Shown here: piece after piece, positions 31,616-43,297 of the stretch
How positions within the stretch are numbered: the stretch's first letter is position 1
How the letters are laid out: every line of letters starts with the position of its first letter
DNA from: Symsagittifera roscoffensis
Taxonomy: Eukaryota > Xenacoelomorpha > Acoela > Convolutidae
DNA length: 64,000 nucleotides
Assembly (NCBI RefSeq): GCF_963678635.1
Contig: NC_087068.1
Span: 25,484,318 to 25,548,317 of the forward strand
Direction of reading: 5' to 3'
The notes under the pieces: generated by a model
The model's database searches: none
Told to the model about the DNA's origin: nothing
Seen by the model: only the letters and a program-made list of their open reading frames with translations
Made by a program: the position numbers and the translations under genes

Positions 31616-32894
31616 ATGACAGAAGAAACTGAGAAGAAAATATCGACGATTGATGAATGGTCGAACATCACTAGAAAATGAGCTTTCCGTATTTCACAGT
31701 CGCATAACTGAGAGTTTAGAGGGACCAATTCGGAAAACTAAAATAAACGCCTTAATTGAATCATGCAAGAGTATTCTCGAAAAAACATTAGCTAAAAATG
31801 ATGAACTTGTGATATTAGCTAATAACACCGATAAACCTAGCAAATTAATAACGGAGTTGGCTGCATGGTGGGATAGGATAGTTAAAGTTATCGATGAAGT
31901 AACTGGTAAGGCTCGCGCTCAGATGGAATCTAATCAAGCTTCAGAGGTCTGCGTCAGTGAAACTAGTCGATCAAAAGTTTCATCAAAATCGGCAAAATCC
32001 GGGTCGAGTAAGCAAAACTCAATGAATTCATTGACCCCCAGTGAGCGCCGCAAAGAACTGCTCCTAGCGAAGATGAAGCGAGAAGAGTTGGAAAAACAAC
32101 ATGAAGCAACCTTAAGACTGAAACAACAGGAAACCATCATCGAAGAGCAACAGCATCTGATTGAGATGGAACGAAAACAACAAGAAATTAAATTTGAGAT
32201 TGACCGTAAAGAGCAAGAATATCGTTTACGAATCGAAAAAAGTCGGCTTGAAATGGAACGATTAAGCGAAGAAAATCGTAATAAAATAGCTGAAGCAAAA
32301 ATGGTTCAAACTGAATACCTCGAAGAGTCTGAAATAGATCAGCATCTCGAGCTGGCGTCTTCGGTTGACCGTCGTTCTGACAGGGTAATCGATTGGGTTG
32401 ATCATGCATTAGAAAACCAAAAAGGACCCGAGGTAGTTCCGTCTTCTTCAAAGTTTGAAACCTGTATAAATATAGAAAGTGGTTCGCATCAACACAGAAA
32501 TGTTTCCACAGCGGGAGCTTCAGCTCGGCGAACGTTGCCGAATCAGACTTTTGGTAGTGATCAACAATGTTTTCCCTATCAATCAACCGTCTCCTTCAGC
32601 GATGGCGATGGAATCAAGCATGCTGTATCCACTAATCCTGAGCACGAAACGCAGTCATTGCTTATTTCAAATAACGCTACACTTTGCGAAAACAATACAT
32701 TGTCATTTTTTAATCCAGCTCTAACAGCAGCTACCAATACTCCGGTATGCTGTTACTTCTCTGTACCGCATCCTTCGTCTTCCATTCAACATAACCCCGT
32801 CAACAATTTTAATAACGATTCTCGAGTTGTTGGAAACACGCCCGCAATCTCCAATCAATACTCTGGATACACCCCTCATGCCGTTTTGTCATAA
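31616..32894 (+). pseudogene. gag: BEL/Pao gag
   Basis: Natural start is probably ATG 31616 (MTEETEKKISTIDEW), which frameshifts at about 31650 into a 414-residue frame. It contains a helical N-terminal region and a long Glu/Lys/Gln-rich coiled coil (~residues 140-225, EELEKQHEATLRLKQQE), characteristic of BEL/Pao gag. The end is Asn/Ser-rich. No zinc knuckle is left, in line with truncation at the gag-pol boundary. Confidence 0.7.
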
Positions 32895-32927
32895 ACACCT
32901 GCAAATTTACTCTGCAGAAATCAAAAC

Positions 32928-34782
32928 TTGCTGTCACATACTGCGTATAGCAACCCTGCTTCAGTGAACAATCCGTTTAGCGGACAGTCTGCCGTTATTA
33001 GTCAGCCCAATGTGCCACGAATGTCCCAGTGGACACCCGACCTACTGCAAAACCTTGTGTTCGTTCTACTCCGTTTTCATCAACATCGATTTGCCGTATC
33101 GGCTGACATTGAAGGCATGTTCCTACAAGTTGGCGTCCTTCCAGAGGACCAACCATCCTGTGGCGGGAGGATCCCACGGCCGATGTGGTTGTACACCAGT
33201 ACACCAGACATTTCTTTGGAGCGAGAGATTTGCCAACGTGTGCAAATTATGCATTGCAACGGACTGCAATGGATAATCAGGTGATGTTCCCTGACGCAGC
33301 GTCCGCAGTTCTAGAGAAATTTTATATGGACGACTACCTAGACTCCTTTGAGGACCCTGATGTTGCATTTAAAATGAGTCAAGAGTTGGTTACTCTGTTA
33401 GCTCTAGGTGGTTTTAAATTAACTAAGTTCATAAGTAACGTAACTACAATTAATAAAGAGTTAAGCCAGCCCGCCCTAAAGCGCGCGCAACAGGAAAGTA
33501 AAAATATTGTAACTTGTGGGGATAATTCTTCCCATGTTCTTGATCTGAAGTGAGACCATATCGACGACACTTTGGTCGTAAGCCGTGGAGTCAACCGTGA
33601 ACTTAAAAATTCGATAACACAGCGAACAGTGTTAAGTTTTGTTTCTTCCGTTTTCGACCCCATAGGTCTCGTAGCGCCCTATACCGTAAGAGCGCGATTA
33701 TTGTTGAAAGAACTCTGGCGAATTCATGGCCAACATTGGGATGATGAGCTAACCGTTGATATCAAGACAAAATTTCTTGCCTGGCACTCTGGTTTGCCAT
33801 CTCTAGGAAAAATGAGTATAAAGCGCAGCTACTTCTCCGCAGCAGTCGATTGGGTTGACTTACACATGTTCGGTGACAGCTCAGAAGAAGTTTTTTGTGC
33901 TGTAGCTTTTCTTCGCGCCCGTGTGAAAACTTCACTCGAAACACAAGTTGAGTCTTTGGAAAAGCAAGAGTCGCGCCCATGAAAGCGCTTTCCATCCCGA
34001 AGCTTGAACTGCAGGCCGCGTTACTCGCTACCCGCTTGAAGGAAGAAGTCCTCAAAGCTCTAACCATTCCTGTGTCAAGCACGTTCATGTGGATTGACAG
34101 CACCACTGTGCTCCAGTGGTTAAACTCAGGTAGTAAGCAACCCATGTTCGTGGCAAACCGGATTGGAGAGATTCTGGAAAGTGCGACCGTAGACCAGTGG
34201 TTTTACGTCTTAAGTGGAGACAACCCTGCTGATACGGGAACCAGAGGAATCTCAGCGGAGTCCTTAAAAACAAGCAGCTGGGTAAACGGGCCAAGTCTGC
34301 TGAAAAGTGGCGAGTGTCTTTTCAAGCCGAGCATAGCAATACTTAAGAAAATTTACCTGGCTGGTCCCGCTTGTGACCCTAATGAAGGTTTAAAAAAGGC
34401 CTCTAAATTTTCAAACGTTGCACAAAAACAAAAACAACCCGTTTTGTTTGCATGGGAAGAATTCAGCTCGTTTCGGGCTCAGACTTAGTCCGAAACACCG
34501 GCACTACCGCACTAAATTCAAGGAAATAACCGATCCGGTTGAATTAGAAACCGCCAAACAACGACTTTTGTTGATTTACAACAAAAAGTCTAGTCTTATC
34601 GCACAATATGCACTGTTTATGGGTCCTGCATTCCTCATTCGTTCAACTGGGCAAATTCGCCGACTAGTTGAAACTGAATATGACACAAAACACCCATAAT
34701 CCTTGATGGAGGGCATACTCTGGTGAAATTTTTCGTAAGTGAAATTCATTACGGCTATCATCACCAGTTCTTAGATTACCTG
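32928..34782 (+). pseudogene. pol: BEL/Pao pol fragment (RT, RNase H, integrase start)
   Basis: RT: FAVSADIEGMFLQV (first catalytic Asp region), YTRHFFGARDLPTCANYALQRTA, and the catalytic box YMDDYLDS at 33326-33349. RNase H-like: VFDPIGLVAPYTVRA, HMFGDSSEE, SIPKLELQAALLATRL, WIDSTTVLQWL, and GDNPADTGTRG. Integrase zinc region: LIRSTGQIRRL followed, in another frame, by GGHTLVKFF and YGYHHQFLDYLL. At least four frameshifts and an early gap (VLPEDQPS to the next motif) break the frame. Clearly BEL/Pao, clearly dead. Confidence 0.85.
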
Positions 34783-35081
34783 TTATATAAATCAAAATGT
34801 TGCATGACAGTTTCCTGATCGGATAGGACAAAAGAAATTTTATTCACAAGCTTCAAAAGCGGATATTTGAGGTGCAGGTATATGGAATTTTTGATTGCTG
34901 TTCAGCGATAGTGTGACAATTTTATATTGTGATGAATTTTGGGGTGTAGATAAACTTAAGTCTGCAGCAAACTTCTGTAAATGACCACTGGCATTGTCTC
35001 TTGAGCAACACTCGGTATTCTGGGGACTCATTGGCAGGCGGCAACACGCGATGATGACATCGAACTTGAGTCCGGGGAGGA
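34783..35081 (+). other. Extra 3' UTR and polypurine tract before element 2
   Basis: 299 bp that match 62119-62417, the 3' end of element 2 upstream of its 3' LTR, including GTCCGGGGAGGA at the edge of the LTR. Its presence upstream of a 5' LTR means that LTR was once the 3' LTR of another copy. It points to a tandem element array or LTR-mediated recombination. Confidence 0.8.
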
Positions 35082-35960
35082 TGTGCCAGTCGGTCATATT
35101 TGGAAGTTTGACCTTGAGGAACACGAACTACGTAATTTTGGGAGGAAATTTAATTTTTTCAAAAATTCGAATTGAGACTGTCATGCTCAACTTTCTCGCG
35201 AAAACTGAAAATCTCAGAAACAGAAGATCAGAACAACCGATTTACAATCGCGGGAAAGTACTTGAAAAAAGCCGCGGGACATTGCTATTCGCAATTTCCA
35301 GATACAAAACAAACGCGAGTAGAGCCGACTTATCCTGAAATAGGAGAAACGATTGTGAAAGGAGAACGTATTTATTCGAGTTGAACCAGAGTGAACCCTT
35401 AGTGGAAAGGTGGACAACTGGGGTGTCCCAATGGTTCAGACAAAAACTTCAATTCTTGAGTAAAAACTTATTTCCCTTGTTGAAACTAATTAGTAACGAA
35501 CTTCTCAAGTTATCATACTTAATTCTCGACTTGTTTACCGATTTAGTTACTTCAATTCTTGAGTGTGCTGGTATGTGAGTACCTAATTTAATTTTTTGAG
35601 TGTGTTTTATGATTGTTATGTTGAGATAAGGAGAGTTTTAGGTTGATCCATCCGAAATGGATCAAAGTTCCACTGTCTAATGAAAAGTAACTGTACGGAT
35701 TGTTCCGACCCTGTTTTTAACGGCGTTCGTGTTTTTTGGGTATTTTGAGACCTAAGTATGGGGACATTCTTTTTTTCTGGAGTGGTAGTGGCCTTTAAGC
35801 TGTAACGGGTTTTTAGTCCCATGTCGCAAGCGAACCGAATTGGCTTCGACCGTTTTGAGGTAGAAAAACACGAGAGACAGTGTCCCTGACTCTTGAACCA
35901 ATGGTTATAGGGCCTATTCCTCTTAAGCCTCATATGTGACCGAAGTAGGCGACTGTTACA
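35082..35960 (+). repeat. 5' LTR of element 2
   Basis: 879 bp, TGTGCCAGTCGGTC to GGCGACTGTTACA. The start is set by homology with the LTR start of element 1 next to the polypurine motif. It carries several copies of the word TCTTGAGT or its inverse (for example 35455, 35500 and 35559). Confidence 0.85.
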
Positions 35961-35971
35961 TAGTGTTTTTA

Positions 35972-35983
35972 TGGCGCTCCTGG
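35972..35983 (+). promoter_or_regulatory. Putative primer-binding site, element 2
   Basis: TGGCGCTCCTGG, 11 bases after the LTR end. It is the conserved core shared with element 1, while the bases between differ (TAGTG versus TAGACG). This conservation supports a primer role. Confidence 0.5.
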
Positions 35984-36383
35984 GTGTTTCACGACATCAT
36001 GACTACGGAGTCGAACCCACTTGACGCAGCTCCGGGCTACATGCCCATTCTCGAGTATCGGTGGTACGGTTCAGCGGGAATGTGTAAACCTTCCGGTTGT
36101 ACCGTGATAGCTTTTTAAGAAAACTCGAGAAATATTCCTGGTACGCTCTCCGAACGAGGCTTAGCTAACCGAGGGGGGATGAAAAAACGAGCAAAAGACA
36201 AAAAGCGAAACAAAAACCGAAAAAGAACAGAAAAAGGAACAAAAACTATAAAACAAAAAATGACAGTGACTATGACATCAAATTAGTTGGATCAAACCTT
36301 TATATTAATTAAATAGTATACCCATACTGTTTTTTATAAGACCCGAGTGTGGGGCGTTGTGTAGGGTTTTCAGATAGCTTGCA

Positions 36384-36512
36384 ACTTAGCTGAACCATTA
36401 GGAGACTTGACTGGAACAGGTGTCCACCCGAGTGGGAAAGTGGTTCACAGGGACTTAGCTGGACCACTAGGAGACTTGACTGGAACAGGTGACCAGCCAA
36501 GTGGGAAAGTGG
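36384..36512 (+). repeat. 60-bp direct repeat in leader
   Basis: Two 60-bp units, 36384-36443 and 36453-36512, start ACTTAGCTG(A/G)ACCA(T/C)TAGGAG and end GTGGGAAAGTGG. About five differences between them. Confidence 0.85.
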
Positions 36513-37375
36513 TGCTGGTGATCAGGTGCAGGACAAGTCAAGGAAACAACCAGCACGGAATCAGAGCAACAAGAGAGGACGGGGGTGTTCTCAAGTTGGT
36601 CAAACGGGTATCGTTAAAATCCACATAGGAGATCAGTGTAAAATTGGATAAGCGGAACCCCACTGTTTTGAGGAACGTTTTTACTCAAGCAGGCCTGGAA
36701 ACAGGTTCTACGGTTTTCTCTCGAGAGGTTTACCACCCGACGCTTAAGGTAATTTTCGGCTTAAGAGGGGGGCTAGAGAGGGGGGAGGTTAGAAAGGGGG
36801 CTGGTTAGGTTAGAGGTTGGTGGTTGCAAAGTGTAAAAAGGGGGGACACATTAGAGTAACTAATTGATCGGCATCGTCGATTTAGTTACATTAGATTCTT
36901 ACGCGCGTTGATTATAAGAAGCGGATATCCAAATTTAACATCAAATTAAGGTAGGTACCCTGGTCGGATCGGGAGGGGGAACGGACATAGACAGTGTTTG
37001 TGATACCCCATAAGATCGCTAGCAGGGGGAGGAGAACGCGTGGCCATCAGGTACCAGACAATTTTTTTTTGTTGTTGTTCAGATAAAGGGTTGACACAAG
37101 TCACTTTGAAATTTAGGTGGGTATATTATTTTTGCTGTTATCGATATTTATTTATTTTTCTCTGTTCAAATTTTGACGCTTTTGGCGAAAAAAGGTTTTA
37201 ATCGGTTTTGGACAAACAGGTGATCACAAGACACCTCGAACAAGTTGGGTTTCAACTTGCATCAAAATATTAAAAGAAATAAATACAAGGGGGTTGGTAA
37301 TTCTAACTTTTGGCCAGTAAGATTGAGTTTTTTGGGAAAACTTTTACAAGAGCTCAAGTGGTGGTGCAAGGTACA

Positions 37376-37900
37376 GTGGTTCAAGGCAGTCTTGGGACAG
37401 GCAGTCTTGGGAGAGGCAGTCTTGGGACAGGCAGTCTTGGGACAGGCAGTCTTGGGACAGGCAGTCTTGGGACAGGCAGTCTTGGTACAGGCAGTCTTGG
37501 GACAGGCAGTCTTGGGACAGGCAGTCTTGGGACAGGCAGTCTTGGGACAGGCAGTCTTGGGACAGGCAGTCTTGGGACAGGCAGTCTTGGGACAGGCAGT
37601 CTTGGGACAGGCAGTCTTGGGACAGCCAGTCTTGGGACAGGCAGTCTTGGGACATGCAGTCTTGGGACAGTACCAGAAAGTCTTGGGACAGTACCAGAAA
37701 GTCTGGGGACAGTAACAGAAAGTCTTGGGACAGTACCAGAGAGTCTTGGGACAGTACCAGAAAGTCTTGGGAAAGTACCCAGAAGTCTTGGGACAGTACC
37801 TAGAAGTCTTGAGACAGTAGCTAGAAGTCTTCGGACAGCACCAGGGAAGTTTTGGGACAGTACATAGAAGAGTTGGGACAGTACCGGGAGGTCTTTACAC
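37376..37900 (+). repeat. 15-bp minisatellite shading into 21-bp repeat
   Basis: About 20 nearly perfect copies of GGCAGTCTTGGGACA fill 37383-37670. Then the unit becomes GTACCAGAAAGTCTTGGGACA (21 bp) with growing divergence to about 37900. The shared core AGTCTTGGGACA shows the second array derives from the first. The Leu-Gly-rich frames through the array are a consequence of the 15-bp period and not evidence of a gene. Confidence 0.95.
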
Positions 37901-38162
37901 GGTACAAAAAAGGGGTGTGACGGTACTAAAGGGTCTTAAGACAGGTCGAAATAACTAAATCAAAAGCAATAGGACTAGTCGGAACGTTAAATCGCGATAT
38001 GTCCAATTCTGTTGGGATCACGAATTAGTAAAATTTTAATAAATCATAAAGGGAATAGGAACGTTGTTTTTTTTTATTATATTTATTATCAGAAATTTTA
38101 TCCACAGAATAGAATTTTGTAAATAGTAATATTGTATATACAAATAATTGTAAATAAAAATC

Positions 38163-40447
38163 ATGAGACGGAGCAGGGTACCGATAGCTGAAAAAAGAGC
38201 TACGGAGTCAAAGACAAACTATAACTCGTCGCAACGAAAAGTGACAACGGTTGGCCCAAGATTAACAAGGAAGAATTTTTCAGTGAGCATGGTCAACACA
38301 AGAAGTTCAAAAGAGAACAAGACGAAAGAGGGCGCAGAGGGGAAACAAACGGAACCCGCCATTGAGATTGACCTAGAAACACCAGACCAGGGTGTTGATG
38401 AGGTGGAGAAGAAGACGACGGAGTCGACACCGATGCCGAATGCAGAGGAACAAAATCAAAAGTCGATGGAATTCTCACCCATAGACACTGTGGAGGACAC
38501 AACGGGCAACACGCCAGAAACAGTAAAGGACGAGTCTCAAGTAAAAAGGACGTCAGTTACAGAAAGGATCGCAATGATGGTCGGGATGAAATCAAGGGAC
38601 ATAGTGACGGAAGAACCGAAAGACGAGAAAGGCAAAATATTTGGAACAGTTTCCACGATAACAACAGAGGCCAACCAAGACGATGACCAGGTTAAACAGG
38701 GGGCAGCAGCCAGCGATAGGGCAATAGCTGACCATGAAACAACAACTCCTCTTGAACTGGGCGATCTGATGGCGAAGCTAGATCAGATCGACAAGAAACT
38801 AAAGCACAGCGAGGAGGATAGAGAGGTGATAAAGAAAGAATTAAGATACAACAAACACGAGTACCTGGAAACTATTTCAATCTGGCGAGGGCGACAGAGG
38901 AAAAGCTTCACCAGATGTCAGACAAGGTAGAGGCCACTGACGGAGAGCGAGATAAGAACATCAAAAAAGACATGCAAGAGATAAAGCAACGGTATGACAA
39001 TATGAGAAGGGACCAGGCTGAGAGCTCATGTGCCATACAGGCAAAACTAGATGCCATCTTGAGAAACTCTACATCACAAGACAGGCCGGTAACGGATCGA
39101 ACGCAAGGTAACAGAGTTGATTTCGTGGAACCACAACGGAAAAAACGGCAGTCAACACCTATACCATTACCCCGGGATGCAGCGAGCACAGCACCGGGGG
39201 GGGCAAGACAATTATGAAAAAGGGAACCGCAAATACGACGAGTGGTCCAAGTGATTCCACGACCTACAAAAATGCGGGACCTGATGCCATGACGTGGGCT
39301 AGCACCTGGGAAATGATGAAAAGAACATTGGAAGCGTTCGCTACGAGAAACACTGAATCGAGTGAGAGAGGAGGTGGCAAATCCAGGAAAACCTTCAAGA
39401 AGCCAAAAGAATCCAAGGATGACTCAGACGGATGCATCGATACTTGGGTAGAAGTCACAGACTACATTTGGAAAAGGACAACTTGAACGACGAGAGACAA
39501 GCCTGCACAGCGATACTCAGTAACTTAGAAGGCACGGCGTTGAAATGCGTAGTTGTAAGGAAGGAAGAGGAGCGCGACACAGCGGACAAGATTTTCGAGA
39601 TATTGTTGAATCGATTCGGGTCAGGCATGAAGGGTCACCAAGCGATGATGAGAAAAGAAGGCAAAGGGACGATGAATCAATTGATCGGTTCCTTGATGGT
39701 CTCGAGAGCTTAAGACGAAGTAGTGATCCAGAAGAGTCAACAAACAGAAAAAACTTTAGCATCGCCTCGAAGTTCATCGATGAAGTGAAAAGTGACGACT
39801 TGAGAACAATGTTAGCAACGTACTATACACTGTCGAAAGATAGCGCACCGACTCCAGAAGATATGAGACAGAAGTCAAGAGAGTACATGCTAATGAAACC
39901 CAAGAAATACTCATATTCGGATAACACGGAACATGCAAGGGGGAGTCAACAACAAAGGTCGTCCTGGTATAAGCCTAGAGATGACATGGACAAACGTAGA
40001 TCATGCGCAAACTGCGGGTCAGCTGATCATCACGTGGCGGATTGCACAACATACAAACAGGGCATGAAGAGTCTGGGATCTGCACCCGATGAGGAAGATA
40101 TGAGCCAGATAGAAGAACACGAGTTCTATAGTGGCATGATCATCAAGATGGGTGCGAGATGTTTCTTCTGCAATCAATAGGGGCACTTCAGGATGGAATG
40201 TCCTTTGTTTTGGGAAACAGTCAAGAACCAGAGTCACCCCAAGCATAAGTTGGCGTTAGCGGCGGTGCAGAACCAGAGAAACAGACATACTGAGTTTGAA
40301 ACAAAACATTCGGAAGCACCAAGTGCGGAACTGCTAACGAAGACGGTGAAAGCTGTAACGCAAATCAACAGTGCAATAGAGGCCACGGCCAGGAATTCCC
40401 TAGAGATAAATTATGAGAAGGCGGCGGCAGAGGCATTTATTACATAG
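38163..40447 (+). pseudogene. gag: Gag of element 2, frameshifted
   Basis: Starts MRRSRVPIAEKRATESK. Acidic/Thr-rich N-terminal region, then a coiled coil (LDQIDKKLKHSEEDREVIKKEL), capsid-like segment (DGCIDTWVEV, LNRFGSGMKGHQAMM) and zinc knuckles CANCGSADHHVADC and CFFCNQ-stop-GHFRMEC. Frame changes near 38920, 39215, 39480 and 39690, a TAG inside the second zinc knuckle (40178-40180) and another TAG at 40445-40447 break it. Homologous along its length to gag of element 1. Confidence 0.8.
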
Positions 40448-40483
40448 AAACAGGACCTAGCGACGAAGGAAATAGAGCAAAGA

Positions 40484-41956
40484 TTGAAACAGGAGATCGA
40501 AAAGCAGAAGTTAAACGAGACGTTAGGTTGGTCGGTGCCAGTTGCAGAAGCCGTAGCAGGGTCAACAAAAAGAGGAAATTGCAACACTCTGAAAATGGTG
40601 ACGGGAAAGCCATTCGGCATAACAAAGATCGGAGCCAGGATAATGTCAATAAAAATCACTGTGGGTTGCCATGAAGTAACGAGGAACTTGAAAGAACCCA
40701 GCGACCAGACAATCATGCACATTGATGTGTACGCAGATTACTTGAGTGCAATAAGCCCACAGACGACTTCTAGAGCCTTGAGGGCGCTACTCACAAGAGG
40801 TGGCAGCAAGTCAGTCCGCATTGAGATCAGATATACAGAAGCTTATGGTCCGCATGAGGTGATGATAAATATAGATGGGATAAACATCTATACGAAAACC
40901 ATGATAACATGTGATGAAGATCTAGTGGGGCAGATCTACGTGGGCAAAGAAGAACTAAAAGTGAGATCGATTGGACAATGCGCCATGCTGGAAGAAGATG
41001 CAATGCACATCGGGACGGAAGCGGACGTATCAGCACATGTGCTTGACATAAGTGGCAAGAAGACTCAGTTACGTGGGTTACTTGATACGGGAGCGGGCTT
41101 GAGTGTTATACCAATCGAAACTTGGGAACAAATGAGTTTCGACAAAGATGACCTGATAGACTCAAGAATACGGCTATCAGCTGCGAACAAAGCGTTACTG
41201 CGGGTACTAGACAGAACACCAATAATAGCCCTAAATCTAGGGGAACGCAACCTGTGGATGAGCTTTCTTGTGGTGGAGAACCTAGACGACTCTGACCAGT
41301 TCATTTTAGGCAGAGACTTCATCAGGAACTTCGGCGTAACGATTGATCTAAACAATGCCATGTTCAGGATTCGAAACCCGGATAGGAAGTATGTAATTAA
41401 ACCGGTAAATCTGATAATGGCAAATGAGAATAAAGTGCCGGTGTTCTTGAGTAGAAGGGTAAGGCTGAGAGCGAACGAAGCGGCAATTGTAGGCTTACGG
41501 ATGAAAAATTATAATGAATCAAGTGATAGTAAGCAAACATGCGTAGTTCCCAATCCAAACAGTCAAAATGCTGCTGTTTTAGGAAGATCCTTGTCGATAA
41601 CCAAGAGCGGTCTCTGCGTCAGTGTCTTGTTGAATACTCTTGACATACCCATAACAATCCAGAGGGGAAGGAAGTTGGGATATGCCTTACCCGTGAAAAC
41701 TCGAAATGAAATGACTGAAAATGTAAAAGAGAATAAAGTACTTGAATGTCCCCATCACAGGGACAAGATTTGTATCTTGAGACGATTGAATAAAATAAAA
41801 GGTTCATCAGGTCTTGTAAAGTCACTTAAGTCAGAGACAGATGATGGACTACCGAGTTGTTCAAATTTCCCAGAAAGACCAACACTAGAGGAAATGGAAA
41901 TGGATAAACCAGTTTTACCTGAAATAGAGCATTTAAGGGGTAAGGTAACGAGGTAA
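40484..41956 (+). CDS. Protease region of element 2
   Basis: 490 residues, open. The retropepsin-like domain has the intact active site Leu-Leu-Asp201-Thr-Gly-Ala (RGLLDTGAGLSVIP), then NLWMSFLVVENLDDSDQFILGRDF as the flap and second-strand region, also found in element 1. The preceding ~190 residues are shared with element 1 (INIDGINIYTK, GKEELKVR). The C-terminus runs toward the RT; the frame ends at 41956 with the RT continuing in another frame. The annotated start is only the first ATG after the gag stop. Confidence 0.75.
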   Translation: MKQEIEKQKLNETLGWSVPVAEAVAGSTKRGNCNTLKMVTGKPFGITKIGARIMSIKITVGCHEVTRNLKEPSDQTIMHIDVYADYLSAISPQTTSRALRALLTRGGSKSVRIEIRYTEAYGPHEVMINIDGINIYTKTMITCDEDLVGQIYVGKEELKVRSIGQCAMLEEDAMHIGTEADVSAHVLDISGKKTQLRGLLDTGAGLSVIPIETWEQMSFDKDDLIDSRIRLSAANKALLRVLDRTPIIALNLGERNLWMSFLVVENLDDSDQFILGRDFIRNFGVTIDLNNAMFRIRNPDRKYVIKPVNLIMANENKVPVFLSRRVRLRANEAAIVGLRMKNYNESSDSKQTCVVPNPNSQNAAVLGRSLSITKSGLCVSVLLNTLDIPITIQRGRKLGYALPVKTRNEMTENVKENKVLECPHHRDKICILRRLNKIKGSSGLVKSLKSETDDGLPSCSNFPERPTLEEMEMDKPVLPEIEHLRGKVTR

Positions 41957-42718
41957 CGGATGAACAGCTCGAAGCCATCAAGGACGTACTAGAGCGGAAC
42001 GAGGACGTTTTTTCGAGACATAAGGCAGATATTGGATGTTGTAACTTTGTTGAGCATGAAATAGAGCTTGAGCAGTCCGCGGTACCGCACAGGGAGGGGG
42101 CGAGGCGCATGACCCAGACAAATCGGACGCGTGTAGAAAAGAGACAGAGACACTACTAGATTATGATATGATAGAACCATCCAAATCACCGTGGGCGTGT
42201 GGAGTAGTGATGGCCAAAAAGAAAGGCGACCAATTGAGGTTTTGTTGCGACTTTCGGTATCTGAACTCCGTCACGGTGAAGGATGCCTATCCCATACCTA
42301 GGATTGATGAGAACCTCTCGAAGTTAGGTGATGCAAAATTTTTTACGACTCTTGATTTGGGTTCGGCTTTTTGGCAGGTCATGTTGAGGAAGCAGGAGGG
42401 GGCAAAACAGGGATCGCCTGCGAGTTGGGGCTGTTTCAATGGAAACGGATGCCGTTTGGTTTTTGCAATGCCACGGCTACAATTCAACGGTTGATCGCAC
42501 ATGCATTGATAGGTGTGACAAAGAAGTATGGCAATCTGGTAATGTGCTATGTGGATGAAAAGGTAATAGCGACGCCTGCACTGGAAGATCACATCAAGCG
42601 ACTGGACGAGGTGTTTGCTTGCATGAAGAGGTCGGGGCTAAAATGCAAACCATCAAAGTGCGAGATACTGAAGGATTCGATAAAATAATTGGGGAGGATG
42701 GTGGACAGGCACGGCATC
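41957..42718 (+). pseudogene. pol: Reverse transcriptase of element 2, 5' part
   Basis: Gypsy-type RT pieces: DEQLEAIKDVLERNEDVF, FCCDFRYLNSVTVKDAYPIP, FFTTLDLGSAFWQV (first catalytic Asp), LFQWKRMPFGF-NATAT, and the catalytic box, which reads Tyr-Val-Asp-Glu at 42548-42559 instead of Tyr-Val-Asp-Asp. Frame changes near 42130 and 42400, plus stops, break the frame. The RT is interrupted after the GRMVDRHGI region by the nested element. Inactive. Confidence 0.85.
42626..42718 (+). repeat. 93-bp host duplication, left copy
   Basis: AAGAGGTCGGGGCTAAAATG...CACGGCATC repeats at 49929-50021 with three substitutions. The copies exactly flank the nested element, on the inner edge of both LTR ends. 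A normal Gypsy target-site duplication is 4-6 bp. Confidence 0.9.
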
Positions 42719-43052
42719 CGTTAGGTGAGGTATAAGTTAGTTGATCAAAATCTATGCTGAGCGCTGACTGAGAAATAAGAAATAGAAAGATTAAGATCAC
42801 AACTTAAATTTATCTGTCTATGTTTAAGTCTGGTTGACGCTGACCTCGAATCATTTGAGATACAGCGTTTCATAATAACTAGTACATATGTTGTTAGGTG
42901 TAGATAGATACTTATTTAATCCTCAAACTTCTATATGTATTATGTAATCAGTTAGGTTTATAATATGTAAACATTACCAACTGGTAGTTTTAGCACCTAA
43001 TTGTACATTGTTTATAAAGGGATGTTTTGCTATGATATCCGTATGGATAACA
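42719..43052 (-). repeat. 3' LTR of nested element
   Basis: Minus-strand TGTTATCCATACGG to CCTCACCTAACG. Start confirmed by the adjacent polypurine tract. Confidence 0.9.
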
Positions 43053-43065
43053 TTTCCCTCCTTTT
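43053..43065 (-). promoter_or_regulatory. Polypurine tract of nested element
   Basis: Minus-strand AAAAGGAGGGAAA directly before the LTR start TGTTATCC. Purine-only and at the correct place to prime plus-strand synthesis. Confidence 0.85.
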
Positions 43066-43297
43066 GAGAAATTGAGTTTTTCAATTTAAGATTGTTCTAG
43101 ATCCTCCGCCTGCAAATTGTCGTTAGCTCTTCCTCGCGCCTCCGCTGATTGTTGGCTATCTATTTTAGATACGTCTGTTGACTTTGGTTTTATGGACTTC
43201 TGGGTTTCTCCTTCTTTTTCTCTCTGAAAGATCATTGAATTTCCTCTAATTGGACTGATCGATTGCAGGAAATTCATAGCGTCCTCAAAGTCTTTAC

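Larger units (their letters stand above)
31616..34782 (+). mobile_element. Truncated BEL/Pao retrotransposon
   Basis: Plus-strand BEL/Pao copy with gag, part of RT, RNase H and the start of integrase, in several frames. Much of pol between gag and RT is deleted. Integrase stops at 34782 where the sequence abruptly becomes the 3' UTR of the giant Gypsy lineage. No LTR visible. Not functional. Confidence 0.85.
35961..38162 (+). other. Leader of element 2
   Basis: 2.2 kb without a credible protein. The first bases TAGTGTTTTTATGGCGCTCCTGG contain the primer-binding-like sequence at 35972-35983. It also holds a GCTCCGGGC word shared with the leader of element 1, a 60-bp direct repeat, and the minisatellite. 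The cis-acting packaging signals of the element would be expected here, but none can be named. Confidence 0.6.

Noticed and set aside
34798-35081. LTR of element 2 starting at TGTTGCATG (34798)
   Set aside because: It would give a TG...CA end, but alignment with element 1 shows that the LTR starts at TGTGCC directly after the polypurine tract. The extra 299 bp is 3' UTR.
36003-36060. tRNA gene on the minus strand
   Set aside because: GGGTTCGACTCC matches a B box and TAGCCCGGAG loosely an A box, but they are too close together and no acceptor or anticodon stem can be formed.
37245-37867. Gly/Leu-rich repeat proteins (VLGQA, SLGTG, LSQDC frames)
   Set aside because: The 15-bp period keeps all frames open. 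The sequence lies in the untranslated leader of a retrotransposon.
37376-37900. CRISPR-like array
   Set aside because: Units are contiguous with no unique spacers, and the genome is eukaryotic.
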